A program made the translations under genes and the position numbers. Shown here in pieces: positions 35,255 through 45,454 of a stretch of DNA of 64,000 nucleotides; within the stretch, counting starts at the first letter, position 1; each line of letters opens with the position of its first letter. This DNA comes from Ctena decussata (taxonomy: Eukaryota > Mollusca > Bivalvia > Lucinida > Lucinidae): the NCBI GenBank assembly GCA_963989385.1, contig OZ022501.1, positions 89,450,979 through 89,514,978 on the forward strand. The letters run 5' to 3'. The notes beneath the pieces were generated by a model, which searched no databases, was not told the origin of the DNA, and worked only from the letters and a program-made list of their open reading frames with translations.

Positions 35255-36706
35255 CACTGAAAGGGGGGGGGGTATCAATAAGGTGGGTTTTCTGCATCTT
35301 ACCAAAGTTTTCTTTTTTTAACTGATGTTATACTCAAATGTGTCTAGTTTATTGGACCATATGTGACTTTGGTCGGAAAGCCCTACTTACTGAGCTATGG
35401 GTCCACTGAAGTGGGTGGGGTAATCCAACATGGTTTTAGCATGTCTTGTAAAAACATTCTCATTTGGTAGAAGAGTACAGCAGACAGACAGGATTTAATA
35501 AAATGATTAACAGAACATCTAAACTATATTTCCATATCATTTTATTTGGTTTAGTTTGAACATATGTTGTCAAAAAAGACTTCTGTTGACATTCAGCATT
35601 TTTTGATATTTTTTACCTCAATTTTCAATATTTCTTGGCCTTATTGTTAAATAAACAGACATGTTATCATCAAACTGATGTCAAGGAAGCACCTTGACAA
35701 GGACAATCAGATGATGTGACCAGAATTTCACAATGGCATAGTTTTCATGGTCGACTGAACACGTAACATTGCTTGGAAGATGGTTTTCTTTCTATTTTGA
35801 CCAAGAATTACGAACCTTTGGTCAAATTACTATTTTAACTGCTACATTATGCCCCATGCCCCCGCCACTAAAGGTGGGGGAATACATATTAGCATCAGTG
35901 CGGATCTCGTTGGCACCTGCATTTGTGTATGTGTCACATATTAAGTCCTTCTGTGACCTTGGAAACAAGGTCAAGGTCACCAAAATCTGACCTTGACCTT
36001 GTTTCCAAGGTCAAAGTCTGTGACACAGATACAGATGCAGATGCCAAGGAGATCCGATCTGAAGCCAATATGTATTCTCTCACCTTTAGTGGCGGGGGTG
36101 TAGGGCGTAATATAGCAGTTAAAATAGTAATTTGGCCAAAGGTTCGTAATTCTAGGTCAAAATTAAATGAAAAACATCTTCCAAGCAAGTTTATGTGTTC
36201 AGTCGACCAGTAAAACTAGGTCATTGTGAAATTCTGGTCACATCATCCGAATGTCCTGGTCAGGGTGCTTCCTTGACATTAGTTTGATGACAACTGGTCT
36301 GTTTATTTTAAAATAAGGCCAAGAAATATTGAAAATTGAGGACAAAAATATCAAAAAATGCTGAATGTCAAAGGAAGTCTTTTTTGACAACATATGTTCA
36401 ATTAAACCAAATAAAATGATATGGAAATATAGTTTAGATGTTCTGTTAATCATTTTATCAAATCCTGTCTGTCTGCTGTACTCTTCTACCAAATGAGAAT
36501 GTTTTTACAAGACAGGCTAAAACCATGTTGGATTACCCCACCCACTTCTGTGGACCCATAGCTCAGTTAGTAGGGCTTTCCGACCAAAGTCACATATGGT
36601 CCAATAAACTAGACACATTGGAGCATACCATCAGTTAAAAAAAGAAAACTTTGGCAGGATGCAGAAACCCCACCTTATTGATACACCCCCCCCCCCCCTT
36701 TCAGTG
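35255..36706. repeat. 1.45-kb foldback element, ~720-bp arms
   Basis: The outer ends are CACTGAAAGGGGGGGGGG (left) and CCCCCCCTTTCAGTG (right). The arms meet at about 35,983 with GGTCAAGGTCA, an 8-base spacer, then TGACCTTGACC. Landmarks in both arms include TATCAATAAGGTGGG and GTGGGGTAATCCAACATGG with its complement. The arms are diverged but collinear along most of their length. No transposase is present. It is homologous to the palindrome at 24,677-27,193, but its middle differs. Confidence 0.85.
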
Positions 36707-36976
36707 ATTTTATCTTTGACACTGGAATTCTGCTGGAATTTCATGGACATTTTAGTGTATCAGTGCAAATAACTGAAATTTCAGTGAAATGTCACTTATA
36801 CCATTCATTTTTTCAGTAGGGTTGCAATTGCAGTGTTGTGAGTTGATTCACCTTACATCTAAGCTCTCCACTGCAAGTCATGGATTTTGGGTGACTGTGG
36901 TTAATGGCTTGCAATCAAGTCATTTACACTCGCAGGTTTCCTGGCGGGTTTTGATTCATCATCCATCTAATATCTG

Positions 36977-37250
36977 CCGGGCCGCGTAGCGCAATCGGTA
37001 GGGCACCTGACTCATAAGTCAGAGGTCCTGGGTTCGAAACCCGGTTTGGCCGCATACTTTCGTTTCTCCTTCCGCTGATTCAAGAAGGGCAGTTGTCAGT
37101 TACTGGCGAAAGTATGTGCACTTAGTACTGGTTAACCGCTTAGGACGTCTAAGCCTGCCCAGGAATAGTGTGGTTAGGTTAACTGACCGTCCCAACATGA
37201 CCTCAGCTGTTTACCGTGGACGTTAAGCATCAAATCAACCAATCAGCCAT
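36977..37250 (+). repeat. SINE with tRNA-Met-like (CAU) head
   Basis: Head: GGGCCGCGTAGCGCAATCGG (A box), an anticodon-like CTCATAA, a strong B-box arm CTGGGTTCGAAACCCGG, and an acceptor-like end TTTGGCC. The anticodon stem CTGAC/GTCAG leaves only 6 loop bases, and the acceptor stem has a C-T mismatch, so a working tRNA is unlikely. The body (GGGCAGTTGTCAGTTACTGG, CACTTAGTACTGGTTAACCG) matches 50,940-51,125 inverted. It is the best-preserved SINE head in the window. Confidence 0.75.
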
Positions 37251-37288
37251 CTAATATCTAAGCCCTGCACTGCGGGTCATGGATACAG

Positions 37289-37510
37289 TTAGTTGTTTTG
37301 GGCTTAACAGCCCTTTGAGACAGCATTGCAGTCTATATCGGGCAGTCTCCCAGAGAGAGGGAGAAAGAAAAGGACAAATAGAAGAGTAAAAAAAGTCCAA
37401 ACAACCCCCACCCGTACCTACTGCAAGCACAGTTAGCCCTTGCTCTACTATTATCCAAATCAGTTGGATGCCCCGGCACTGGAAGTTACATGCACCACCA
37501 GACCACCCCC
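37289..37510 (-). repeat. Family R1 repeat (-)
   Basis: GTTTTGGGCTTAACAGCCCT, TATCGGGCAGTCTCCCAGAG, GTACCTACTGCAAGCAC and GCCCCGGCACTGGAAGTTAC give the full R1 order on the minus strand. Confidence 0.75.
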
Positions 37511-37610
37511 ATAACCTTTCAATAACAAACTTTCAATATCACCCTCCTATCAATTTGATTCACATAAAAAACACAAAACAAAATATAATTCAATGCCCCC
37601 TCCCCGCTGC

Positions 37611-37634
37611 ACACACACACAGACACAGACACAG

Positions 37635-37665
<31 letters not shown>

Positions 37666-37771
37666 AAAATATATATATATATAAATAAATAAAAATTAAA
37701 AAAAATGATAAAGGATATATTATTATATCCTTTCCCAGTTTTTTTTTTTTTTTTTTTTAATTTTTATTTCT
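37611..37771. repeat. (CA)n/(TA)n microsatellite and A/T-tract hairpin
   Basis: CA repeats (about 37,611-37,661) and a short TA run are followed by an inverted repeat. AAATAAAAATTAAAAAAAAT and AAAGGATATA face TATATCCTTT and a 20-odd T tract ending in AATTTTTATTT. Confidence 0.8.
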
Positions 37772-39264
37772 TATCTCCTATTTGGAATATTTTCACAAAT
37801 TCTAATGGTTTTAATTAAAAGAATGCTTCATGTGCCTGTGTTTGAAACTAGGGGTTCATTTCAATTTGCAATTTGTTTTTGTACCCCAAATGTACACATC
37901 ATACAGGAAACACCATTTTTGGGGGTACAATGTAAAATATCTCCTTTAGTAGCCAAATTTTGCCAAAACTATTCCCAAACTCAGTGACAGTTTTTTGCAC
38001 TGTCCATTTTTGCATGATTAATTTTCTGCCACTGAACAGATTTTGGGTGAGATTTTTTGGCAGAAACGAAGCAAAACTCGGAAAGCTCACCAGAAAATGG
38101 CAAAAGTGTGTGTGTGTGTGTGTGGGGGGGGGGGGGGGGTAAAAACACTCTGCATTGGATAAATTGGAATGCTGTGTGATATGACTGAAATACTGTTCAA
38201 AAGGATGTAGAACCACAAACCTGATATTGTATAAATATTCTAATAATTCTGTAAGAAGTGAAAAAATATGTTAAAATCAACTGCAGCAGTTATCCTTCAG
38301 ATGAAGAATGAACTTAAAAATAAAGTAGACTCTGATCAGACTGCTCCTTCTGGCAAGACCCTTATCAAACTGTTCCTTCTAGCAACAATGTGCATCTTGT
38401 TTCAGAAGCAGTCTGATCTGGCTCTATTTCTGGGTCCCAATACTAAATGCTTTTACGGTAGATAAGCTCTATCAGTGAAAGTTATGAAACGACCCCTAGA
38501 AGGTTGTTCATATACCGTCTTTGAAGTGCCAAATAGGACTTTTTTGGACCTAAAACGATGGTTGTTTGGTATTAATACATAAATATTGTCAGAGTTCTAT
38601 TCCGTCAAGAACGATTTATATCAGATCGGACAGATCTCGGCCAGAATATAACACTTACTGCGAACGATATGAAGGCAGCCATTTTTGTGTATATGAATTT
38701 TCCTAGGATAATGACGTCAGAGGTCACGCACTTACGGCCATGTGACAGAATTATTTTTAGTCAAGGGGTTGTTTACGCAAAGAAGAAGAACAATAGCAAA
38801 AAACGACGATTTTCGATTCAGAAAAATAGAAGCATTGAAATAGTAATCAAAAATCGACAAAAATAAATTTATAACAGAATTTGTATCTCGACCACAGGAA
38901 CCTACCTTTAAATCTTAGTCAGAATCACTGTTTTCGCGTGATCCTACTGACAATGGTTACGATTGCAGTGAGAATGAAAAATGAAATAAATTTTATTTTT
39001 ATCGGCTTTCATTTAGACCTGAAATTTTCTACCTCAAATTTAAGGTCGTCCTTAAGCCCAAGGCATGATTATGCGCCCGGTCAGACTAGGGCATCACGTT
39101 TTTTATAAATCAGATAATTAAGATAAAAAATGATCATACAACTTTTAGACAAATTATTTTCAGAAAACGTGGCATTGATTTCGTCTTTGTGCTTTAATAT
39201 TTTTCACTAACTTGTAACAATACAATAAAATAGATTGAAAATAAGTCCCAGTAACTCCTTGGAT
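37772..39264. other. Unassigned intergenic DNA
   Basis: A (GT)n/poly(G) tract lies at about 38,106-38,139. A stretch near 38,160-38,215 looks like a SINE tail (GATATGACTGAAATACTGTT). Otherwise no gene or element is recognised. Possible upstream exons of the cGAS-like gene could lie here or farther left, but none could be supported. Confidence 0.4.
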
Positions 39265-39267
39265 TAA

Positions 39268-39440
39268 ACGCGAGCCTGCTGAGGTAGCGGTCCCGGGTAC
39301 GATTCACGTTGTAGTCGGGAATATTTTCAAACGTAAATTGGGTTCCATTGCACACGTCCTTTCATTATGCATCCCCCCACACACGTACACTCATCGTCCT
39401 GATATGACTAAAATACTGTTGAAAAGACTAAAAATTCGCA
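39268..39440 (+). repeat. tRNA-derived SINE (+)
   Basis: A degenerate head with a B-box-like GGTACGATTCACG is followed by GTCGGGAATATTTTCAA and the tail TCGTCCTGATATGACTAAAA, TACTGTTGAAAAGAC. The tail is shared with 5,145-5,290. Confidence 0.55.
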
Positions 39441-39689
39441 TGTCATCCACTATCCATTTCAAAGACTGAGGAGTTTTGCAGACAGATATCAAGGATAATG
39501 TCAGATTTGTTTGAATTGTTCTAAGCATCGTATCACTGTCATCACAAATCGGCATATCCTTGCAGACAAACAATGTTGAAAATTATCGGCAACCTCTGCT
39601 CATTATTGGTCTGCAGGGAAATTAATTTGATTGCCATTGCAGCTAATAATGAGTTGTCTGCATTGACGTGAATACGCTGGCTTTCAGGG

Positions 39690-39870
39690 AAACAACCCTG
39701 CCTATTTCATTTTGCCCCCTCTTCTTAATTTGGGTCAACTATTATAGGCAAGACTTCGGTCTCTAGAAGCAAATTCTTTCATCTAAGAATAAACTCCATA
39801 TTTGAAGGTCTTCATCATGTAGGGAAGTTAACAGGAACTCACAAAAGTTGCTCCCCTTTGCAGATATGGA
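39690..39870 (+). repeat. Dispersed repeat R4 fragment (+)
   Basis: GGAAACAACCCTGCCTATTT, AAGCAAATTCTTTCATCTAA, GAATAAACTCC and AGTTGCTCCCCTTTGCAG follow the R4 order. Confidence 0.55.
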
Positions 39871-40094
39871 GTGTGCCCATACAACTGAAGCAGTTATTTA
39901 TTACAGCTGTTCTGACCAGACATTGTCAGAGGCGGATCCAGGAATTTTGGATAGGGGTTTCAAATTAGCTGAAGGTGGTTGGGGCGGGGGAGGGGATGTA
40001 TATTTTGAAAGGCTGCCGGTTCCTATCAAACCATTTTGTTCCTTATTTTTTAACTAGTGTAAACACCCCGGGTTAACTATGTACATGTATATAC

Positions 40095-40234
40095 AAGGGG
40101 TGTTACGAAAAGAAAAAGAGCTGTTACGAAACGAAAAAGAGTCATAGCTACCAAACGACCTGACGACCAGGTCGTTCGGTAACTCTGACTCTTATTCGTT
40201 TCGTAACAGCTCATTTTCGTTTCGAAACATCCTT
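40095..40234. repeat. Foldback hairpin, ~67-bp arms
   Basis: The left arm (GTTACGAAACGAAAAAGAGT, CCAAACGACC) and right arm (GGTCGTTCGGTAACTC, TCGTTTCGTAACAGC) pair with few mismatches and a loop of under 5 bases. It lies about 300 bases upstream of the cGAS-like exon, within the presumed intron or promoter-proximal DNA. A partial copy is at about 18,295-18,325. Confidence 0.85.
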
Positions 40235-40519
40235 GAAAACCTAGTAATTCAGGTGTGGTAAATACACACAGTGAATAAGCTGAGCAGTGTATAAACTCAT
40301 TTTCTTCCATAGCTCAGTCTGAGCAGCATCTATAACATCACTTAGGATTCATTTATAATTGATGCGTACAGGAAAGACAGTGATCGGGCTTTGCGGATGC
40401 GCAGACCGATCTCAGTCTTTGCTGTTATTTGCATTTGTCATGAATAATTTTTTTTCACGTGATGCGGAACAAAAAGTGTTGAAGGTTTTCATTATTTAAA
40501 TTTCATGTCTAATTTCTGT

Positions 40520-40541
40520 TGTTTTGTCTTTATATCAACAG
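40520..40541 (+). promoter_or_regulatory. Splice acceptor of cGAS-like exon
   Basis: A pyrimidine-rich tract, TGTTTTGTCTTTATATCAAC, ends in AG at 40,540-40,541. The codon for the first exon residue is split after its first base, so the incoming intron is phase 1. This argues against translation starting at the in-frame ATG at 40,505, which would lie in the intron. Confidence 0.7.
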
Positions 40542-42706
40542 GCAAATTTGATATTCGTTCAGGATTTCCAGCCTACTATAAATCCTTATCCCGACGGCTG
40601 TACAAAGTATTGGACAATGTTGGAGTTTCCACTGCAGTGAGAGACATGCAAGTCAAGTTAATGACAACTCGAGAACTAATTATTTCGATACTTTTCAAGC
40701 TTCGCCTGATTAGATCTCATGAAAGAATAATATCAGGGTTAAATAAGCAAGGTTCCGCTTATATATTTGGAAGTTCATTCGAAGGAACAACAACACTTGG
40801 TCTAGAGTCTGATATGGACATTGTATATGTAATGGAATGTTTACCTGTGGTGACAAATATCTCAGAATCTCAACAGTACGAGTATTGCCTTCTCCTTATT
40901 CAGGACCACTACACACCACCTGGATATGCTAAACTACAACATGTACGGTACGGTGTGCCGCAGACTCGATCACTGTTTAGGATGGATAATATAGATGCAG
41001 AAAATAGACTCGTTCACCGTATAGGTAATGAGGCTCGGCTTCCTGGGACAATTTTACATGGTCCTGCAGAAACAGTGGAAGGGTCAGACACTATAAAAGC
41101 CAGGGATGTAGTAAAAGCGTTGAGATGCAGTACATGGCCTGACTGTGCGTCAGAGTGGTTAACAAGAACACGACACAACAGCTATCCAACACAGGATCAA
41201 ATTAACAAATGTAAAGACTTTGGCTTTTTCCTTGTTTACGTCGGCCAACCTAACAGCCGAGAAAAACATTTAGAATGGAGAATATCGTTTTCACTGCAAG
41301 AGAGATTGTTGGTCATTAACTTTAATGCTGTTCAGTTAAAGTGCTACGTTCTCGCTAAAATGATAAAGAAAGAGTTTATACATAAAGCTCTGGGGGAAAA
41401 GTCTCTATCGTCATATCACCTTAAAACTTGTTTGTTTTACTTGATAGAAGAAACGCCTGCTGAGTTTTGGGTGGAGCGTAAGTTGCTATATTGTCTTTGG
41501 CACATTCTTAAAAGGATGCTAATTTGGGTTGAAAGAGGAGACTGTCCAAACTACTTTATTCCTGGAGAAAACATGTTTGAAGGGCGAATATTTGAGGAGA
41601 TGCAACTGAAACTGTGTGATCTGTTACGACGAATTATTGATGCAGACTTTAAGTATTTGGTGACTATCACATCTGACCACCTTGGAATTAGGTACCAAGA
41701 GGCCCTTGACTCAGGAGTACTGGCTTATAGATACCTTCCAGTTGGCAACTTGCACTGTAAAAGTAGTATGTATAATCTTGTACGTCAAGTATCGAGTTGT
41801 AGGCTCTTTTTATTGTGCGGCTACACAGAAAACCGACACAATCAAGCAGCTGCTAAAGGACTATATGAGCTAAAATTAAGATTGCTCATGACTGAAAGAG
41901 TAACTGAACACACTGTTGAAGAAGTACGCCATGCAGTTTCTTTACTTGTACTTTATGTTGATATACAACTCATGTCACTGTTGGTAGTTCTAGCCAAACG
42001 TATGTCAAAAAGCAGAGCCTTCATATTCAACCTCCTCACAAGTGAGAAATGGCATGCACTCAGTTTAGAATCAGACATGTTCTCATCCAAGCTAAAACAA
42101 GCGTCTTTGCTGTGTATGCTGGAATATTATGAGATGTCATTAGAGGTCCTAGTTACATTACAAAACCAGATGAGACAGGGAATATCAGTTTGCAACTGTT
42201 CCGAAAAACGTTTGCCAGATAAACTACAATTAGATATGCAACTTTTGTCTTTAGCGGTGTCTTCATATGAAGAGGTTTTACATCAACACATGATACCATG
42301 TGTGGTATTTCTGCCAGCTGAACAACTTCTGACACCTCCAGCTCTCTGTTACGAAATGAATAGATCAGTTGATTCCCCGCCTGACAGCAAGGAGTTCTGG
42401 TATGACTGTGCAGTGGTTGATGGGAAGGTTCTGCTCTACTACCTACTCTACCTGAATCACAGCCGGCGAGGCTTGGACGCAAACGCGTCAAGAGACATAG
42501 ACAACATTCGGTGGCTAATTAGAACAGATGGTCTCCTAGGTCACAGAGAAACAGCTTTAAACCTTCTTGGTTGGATATACAAGGAAAGAGGACTTGTCGA
42601 CAGATCCCTGGAATGTTTTCGGGAGTCACTTACCATACAATCTTCACATAATGCAGCGACTCTTCATTTGCAGGACATATGTCGGAATAGAGCGCGAACA
42701 TGTTAA
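40542..42706 (+). CDS. cGAS-like receptor (Mab-21 nucleotidyltransferase), terminal exon
   Basis: This is a long intact reading frame of a Mab-21/cGAS-family nucleotidyltransferase. Members sense nucleic acids and make cyclic dinucleotides that activate STING; that role is family knowledge, not shown here. Counting from the in-frame ATG at 40,505, the GS motif is G89-S90 and the metal-binding acids are D103 and D105 in SDMDIVYV. The third is D201 in RDVVKALRCSTWP, matching cGAS D319 by its context. The family C-terminal core follows: EWRISFS (257-263), LSSYHLKT (301-308) and NYFIPGENMF (349-358). The zinc-thumb cysteine cluster of vertebrate cGAS is missing, as in many invertebrate relatives. 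Residues 380-733 form a helical extension ending in a TPR-like pair near 677-725. A splice acceptor ending at 40,541 shows that the N-terminus lies in an unseen upstream exon. Activity and ligand are unknown, and an inactive Mab-21-like role remains possible. Confidence 0.85.
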
Positions 42707-42744
42707 ATGGAGAGACATTCATAAGCATTGCTTACATGAAGCAC

Positions 42745-42750
42745 AATAAA
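42745..42750 (+). terminator. Poly(A) signal AATAAA
   Basis: A canonical AATAAA lies 39 bases after the stop codon of the cGAS-like exon (TAA at 42,704-42,706), giving a very short 3' UTR. Confidence 0.75.
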
Positions 42751-42969
42751 CGTTGTATCATCATCCCGTCATAGAAGAGATTTTTGCAAATAGTGTAGAC
42801 CAAGATCAGACGCCACAGATCGGGATATCTCATCTTAGGCTACACTTTTTGCATCAAACACGGGAATTTCGGAGAAACAAATAATCCTATGCAAAGCAGA
42901 CACCACTTATCTTAAAAGAGCTGTACCTAAAGCCGATAGTCTCACTAATTAAGGGTAATTGGTATACTT

Positions 42970-43170
42970 TAAGGGGAAGCAACTCTGCCATTGTCAGTTG
43001 TGTCAAATTTCATTCTTGGCACGCTTTTAAACGGGGGTCAAATCTTAAAAGAAAGAATTTGCTCCCGAAGGAGCAAATTCTTTCCTTTAAGAGTAGACCT
43101 ATTTGGAAGGGCATTGTCATCATAGAAAGTAATGTAGAAGTCACAAAATTCGTAAAATAGCGGAAGAACC
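42970..43170 (+). repeat. Dispersed repeat R4 fragment with hairpin
   Basis: GGGGAAGCAACTCTGCCATT, then an inverted pair GAAAGAATTTGCTCC / GGAGCAAATTCTTTC around CGAA (43,051-43,084), then AAGAGTAGACCTATTTGG. Confidence 0.65.
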
Positions 43171-43494
43171 GGAGATATACCCCTACATCGTAAGAATTAT
43201 AAGGGAAATAAAGTGAAGCAGGTAATTGCCTCCTTTTGCAGAATAATTATTTCTCTTACTGCATTGGTTTTTGTATCGTAGTTCCACCTCCTTAGCACAT
43301 CTGAGTCGAAGGCTCCGGGCCGCTTAAAGGTAGGCAGTCTTTTGTCCGTCCGTTCGATAACATTTTAAATGAATCCATTATTTACGTACGTCGATTGTTA
43401 TACATAGAAAGAAGTCTGAAATTATAGAAATTGTTTCATATATGATTGGCTGTATTTTGTAAAAACTAAAGAATTTTATGTGTTTGCTTCCCTC

Positions 43495-44698
43495 TTAATA
43501 CTTATAAAGATTAGGCTTATTAAATTGCAGAAAAGGGCAGCGAGAATAATTCTGAAGGTTGACATGATGACGCCATCAAAGCAATTGTTCTCAGAATTAA
43601 AATGGTTACCCTTTCCCGAAAGGGTTAAATACCATACACACGTCATGATGTATAAAATTTTAAATAATATGGCACCTGATTACTTGAGAGAATTGTTTCA
43701 TAATGTATCAGAAACACACGATAGAGCCCTACGCTTAGTTGACAATGAGCTTTTAACGATACCGCTTTGTCGCACGGCCTATTATGAAAAATCTTTTACA
43801 GTTGCCGAGGCGAAAGAATGGAATACCTTGCCTTTGCATATAAGAAAATTAGCGACTATACAATCGTTCAAAACTGCCGTCAAATCATACCTTCTAAGCG
43901 TGTAGACGATTTTGTCCTATTTTGTCCTACTCGTAAATAAGTAAAATAATGATAAAAAACATCGAAAACTATTACTACCATCATAAAAACGGATGTGTTG
44001 TCTGGACATAGGTTCCGCCACATATTTGTTTTTTTTTTTTTCAACTTTGTTTGATCAGGCCCGGTTATGTGCGGGACTTTCTTCATAGAACTATGCAATA
44101 TAACCTCATGGACACTAACGGTGCAAATAGTTGCAATGATCTCGCTGATGGATTTCGACAGCAACGACCTAGGTGGGGAACCCTCCCAATCAGACAGTTT
44201 GCTGACGCATGCCCTCAGTGAAATTGTTGGAACTGGAAATTGCTGACGCATGAGATTAACTACTACACCGTGTTTAATGTTTTTGATAACTTGATTGTTT
44301 TACATACCTGTTTCAGCTAGTTCAATTCATATATTGTACTTTATTTTATAATGTTTAAATGAAGTCAATCTAATGACATGCCTATGGCTTAAACAGTCAG
44401 TATGTCATTTTTATGTAAGGAACATGTTCTTAACCATTTTAGTGAATCATTTTACATAGTGATTTAATTCATAATGAATCTTTACGCAAGTAGAATTTAA
44501 TTTTTTTACCAAATCATTCTTTGCATATACAGTCTCTTAGGTCTCCCAGACATTTTAATGGTGTATTATATGTAAATATGACTGTTTAATTTGTATTTAT
44601 GTTTTATGAGGACCATATGTGAGATTAGTATGTTTTACTAAGTATGTCATCCTCTTGAAATAAAGACTTTATTATTATTATATTATTATTATTAAAAT
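43495..44698 (+). mobile_element. 5'-truncated LINE (CR1/jockey-like) 3' end
   Basis: The frame to the stop at 43,905 encodes the extreme C-terminus of a non-LTR reverse transcriptase: LQKRAARIIL, LKWLPFPERVKYH, YKILNNMAPDYL, EWNTLPLHIRKL and FKTAVKSYLL. This is the standard tail of CR1/jockey-type ORF2 proteins. About 780 bases of 3' UTR follow, then AAATAAAGAC and an (ATT)n end at 44,668-44,695, a usual CR1-like terminus. Everything upstream of the last ~130 codons (the endonuclease and RT core) is missing, so the copy is dead on arrival. Confidence 0.85.
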
Positions 44699-45060
44699 TA
44701 CATTTAGAAATAAGGCTACAAAGCCAATGGTACACAGGGGGGAAAGATGATGAGCGACGAATAGCAAAACAAGTTTACAACCTTTTTCAAATTTAAAGCC
44801 CAGTATACAAGATCATTTTTCTTGCACAACTTTTTCTTGCACAGGAAAAGTGACCAAGAAAAAAAAAAGATTGGTGTTTACACAGTACAGGATTTTAATG
44901 ATCAAACAAGGTGTTTGCCTAAAATAATATATAGTAAGTGAATAATATAGCCATCAAACATGTATTTTGTAAATATTTTGTGTGAAAAGATAAAATGCAA
45001 GTACTGTTTTTACATTATGACCGGAAATTATTGAGCATTGCCTATTTCACAGTCTGTTAA
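44699..45060. other. Unassigned intergenic DNA
   Basis: Nothing is recognised beyond a small inverted motif, TTTTTCTTGCACA repeated directly near 44,817-44,842. Confidence 0.4.
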
Positions 45061-45065
45061 TCCTA

Positions 45066-45287
45066 GTAGGAGAGAGTCGGGTTACTTCGGACAGCGGGTA
45101 ACTTCGGACAGTGACATTTTTCCTTTATATGTCAGTTGTCTGGAACTAAAACAAAACGATAACTGACCAAACAGTGCAAATCCTGATGAGACGGCTCATG
45201 ATGAGCCGTCTCATCTGGATTTTCACTGTTTGCAATGGTATGTCCGAATTTACCCACATATCCGAAGTTACCCGACTCTCCCCTAGT
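45066..45287. mobile_element. MITE with TIR 'AGAGTCGGGTTACTTCGGA'
   Basis: The terminal inverted repeats are GAGAGTCGGGTTACTTCGG (left) and CCGAAGTTACCCGACTCTC (right). CTAG or TA flanks both ends. The interior has a near-perfect 31-base palindrome (GATGAGACGGCTCATG / ATGAGCCGTCTCATC) flanked by AAACAGTG and CACTGTTT. A second copy, inverted, is at 63,485-63,672. No protein is encoded. Confidence 0.8.
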
Positions 45288-45454
45288 TTCAGTAAATCAT
45301 TTACATGGTGGAATATTATGACAGGAATGTGATAAATAATTTTTAGCTATAATATTTTGTTTTACCAATATTTTCAGTAATTTATGGCAATTTGTTGGAC
45401 CAAAGGATCTAAAATGGCAAAATAAGATGGATTTATGACAACTTTTCAGAAGTG

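Noticed and set aside
36977..37053. Functional tRNA-Met gene
   Set aside because: The anticodon loop has 6 bases when the 5-bp stem forms, the acceptor stem has a mismatch, and a SINE body follows directly.
40505..40541. Translation start of the cGAS-like protein at the in-frame ATG
   Set aside because: The 12 residues encoded are from a pyrimidine-rich tract ending in AG, which fits an intron end better than a coding N-terminus.
42153..42491. 112-codon minus-strand frame
   Set aside because: Shadow of the cGAS-like exon on the opposite strand.
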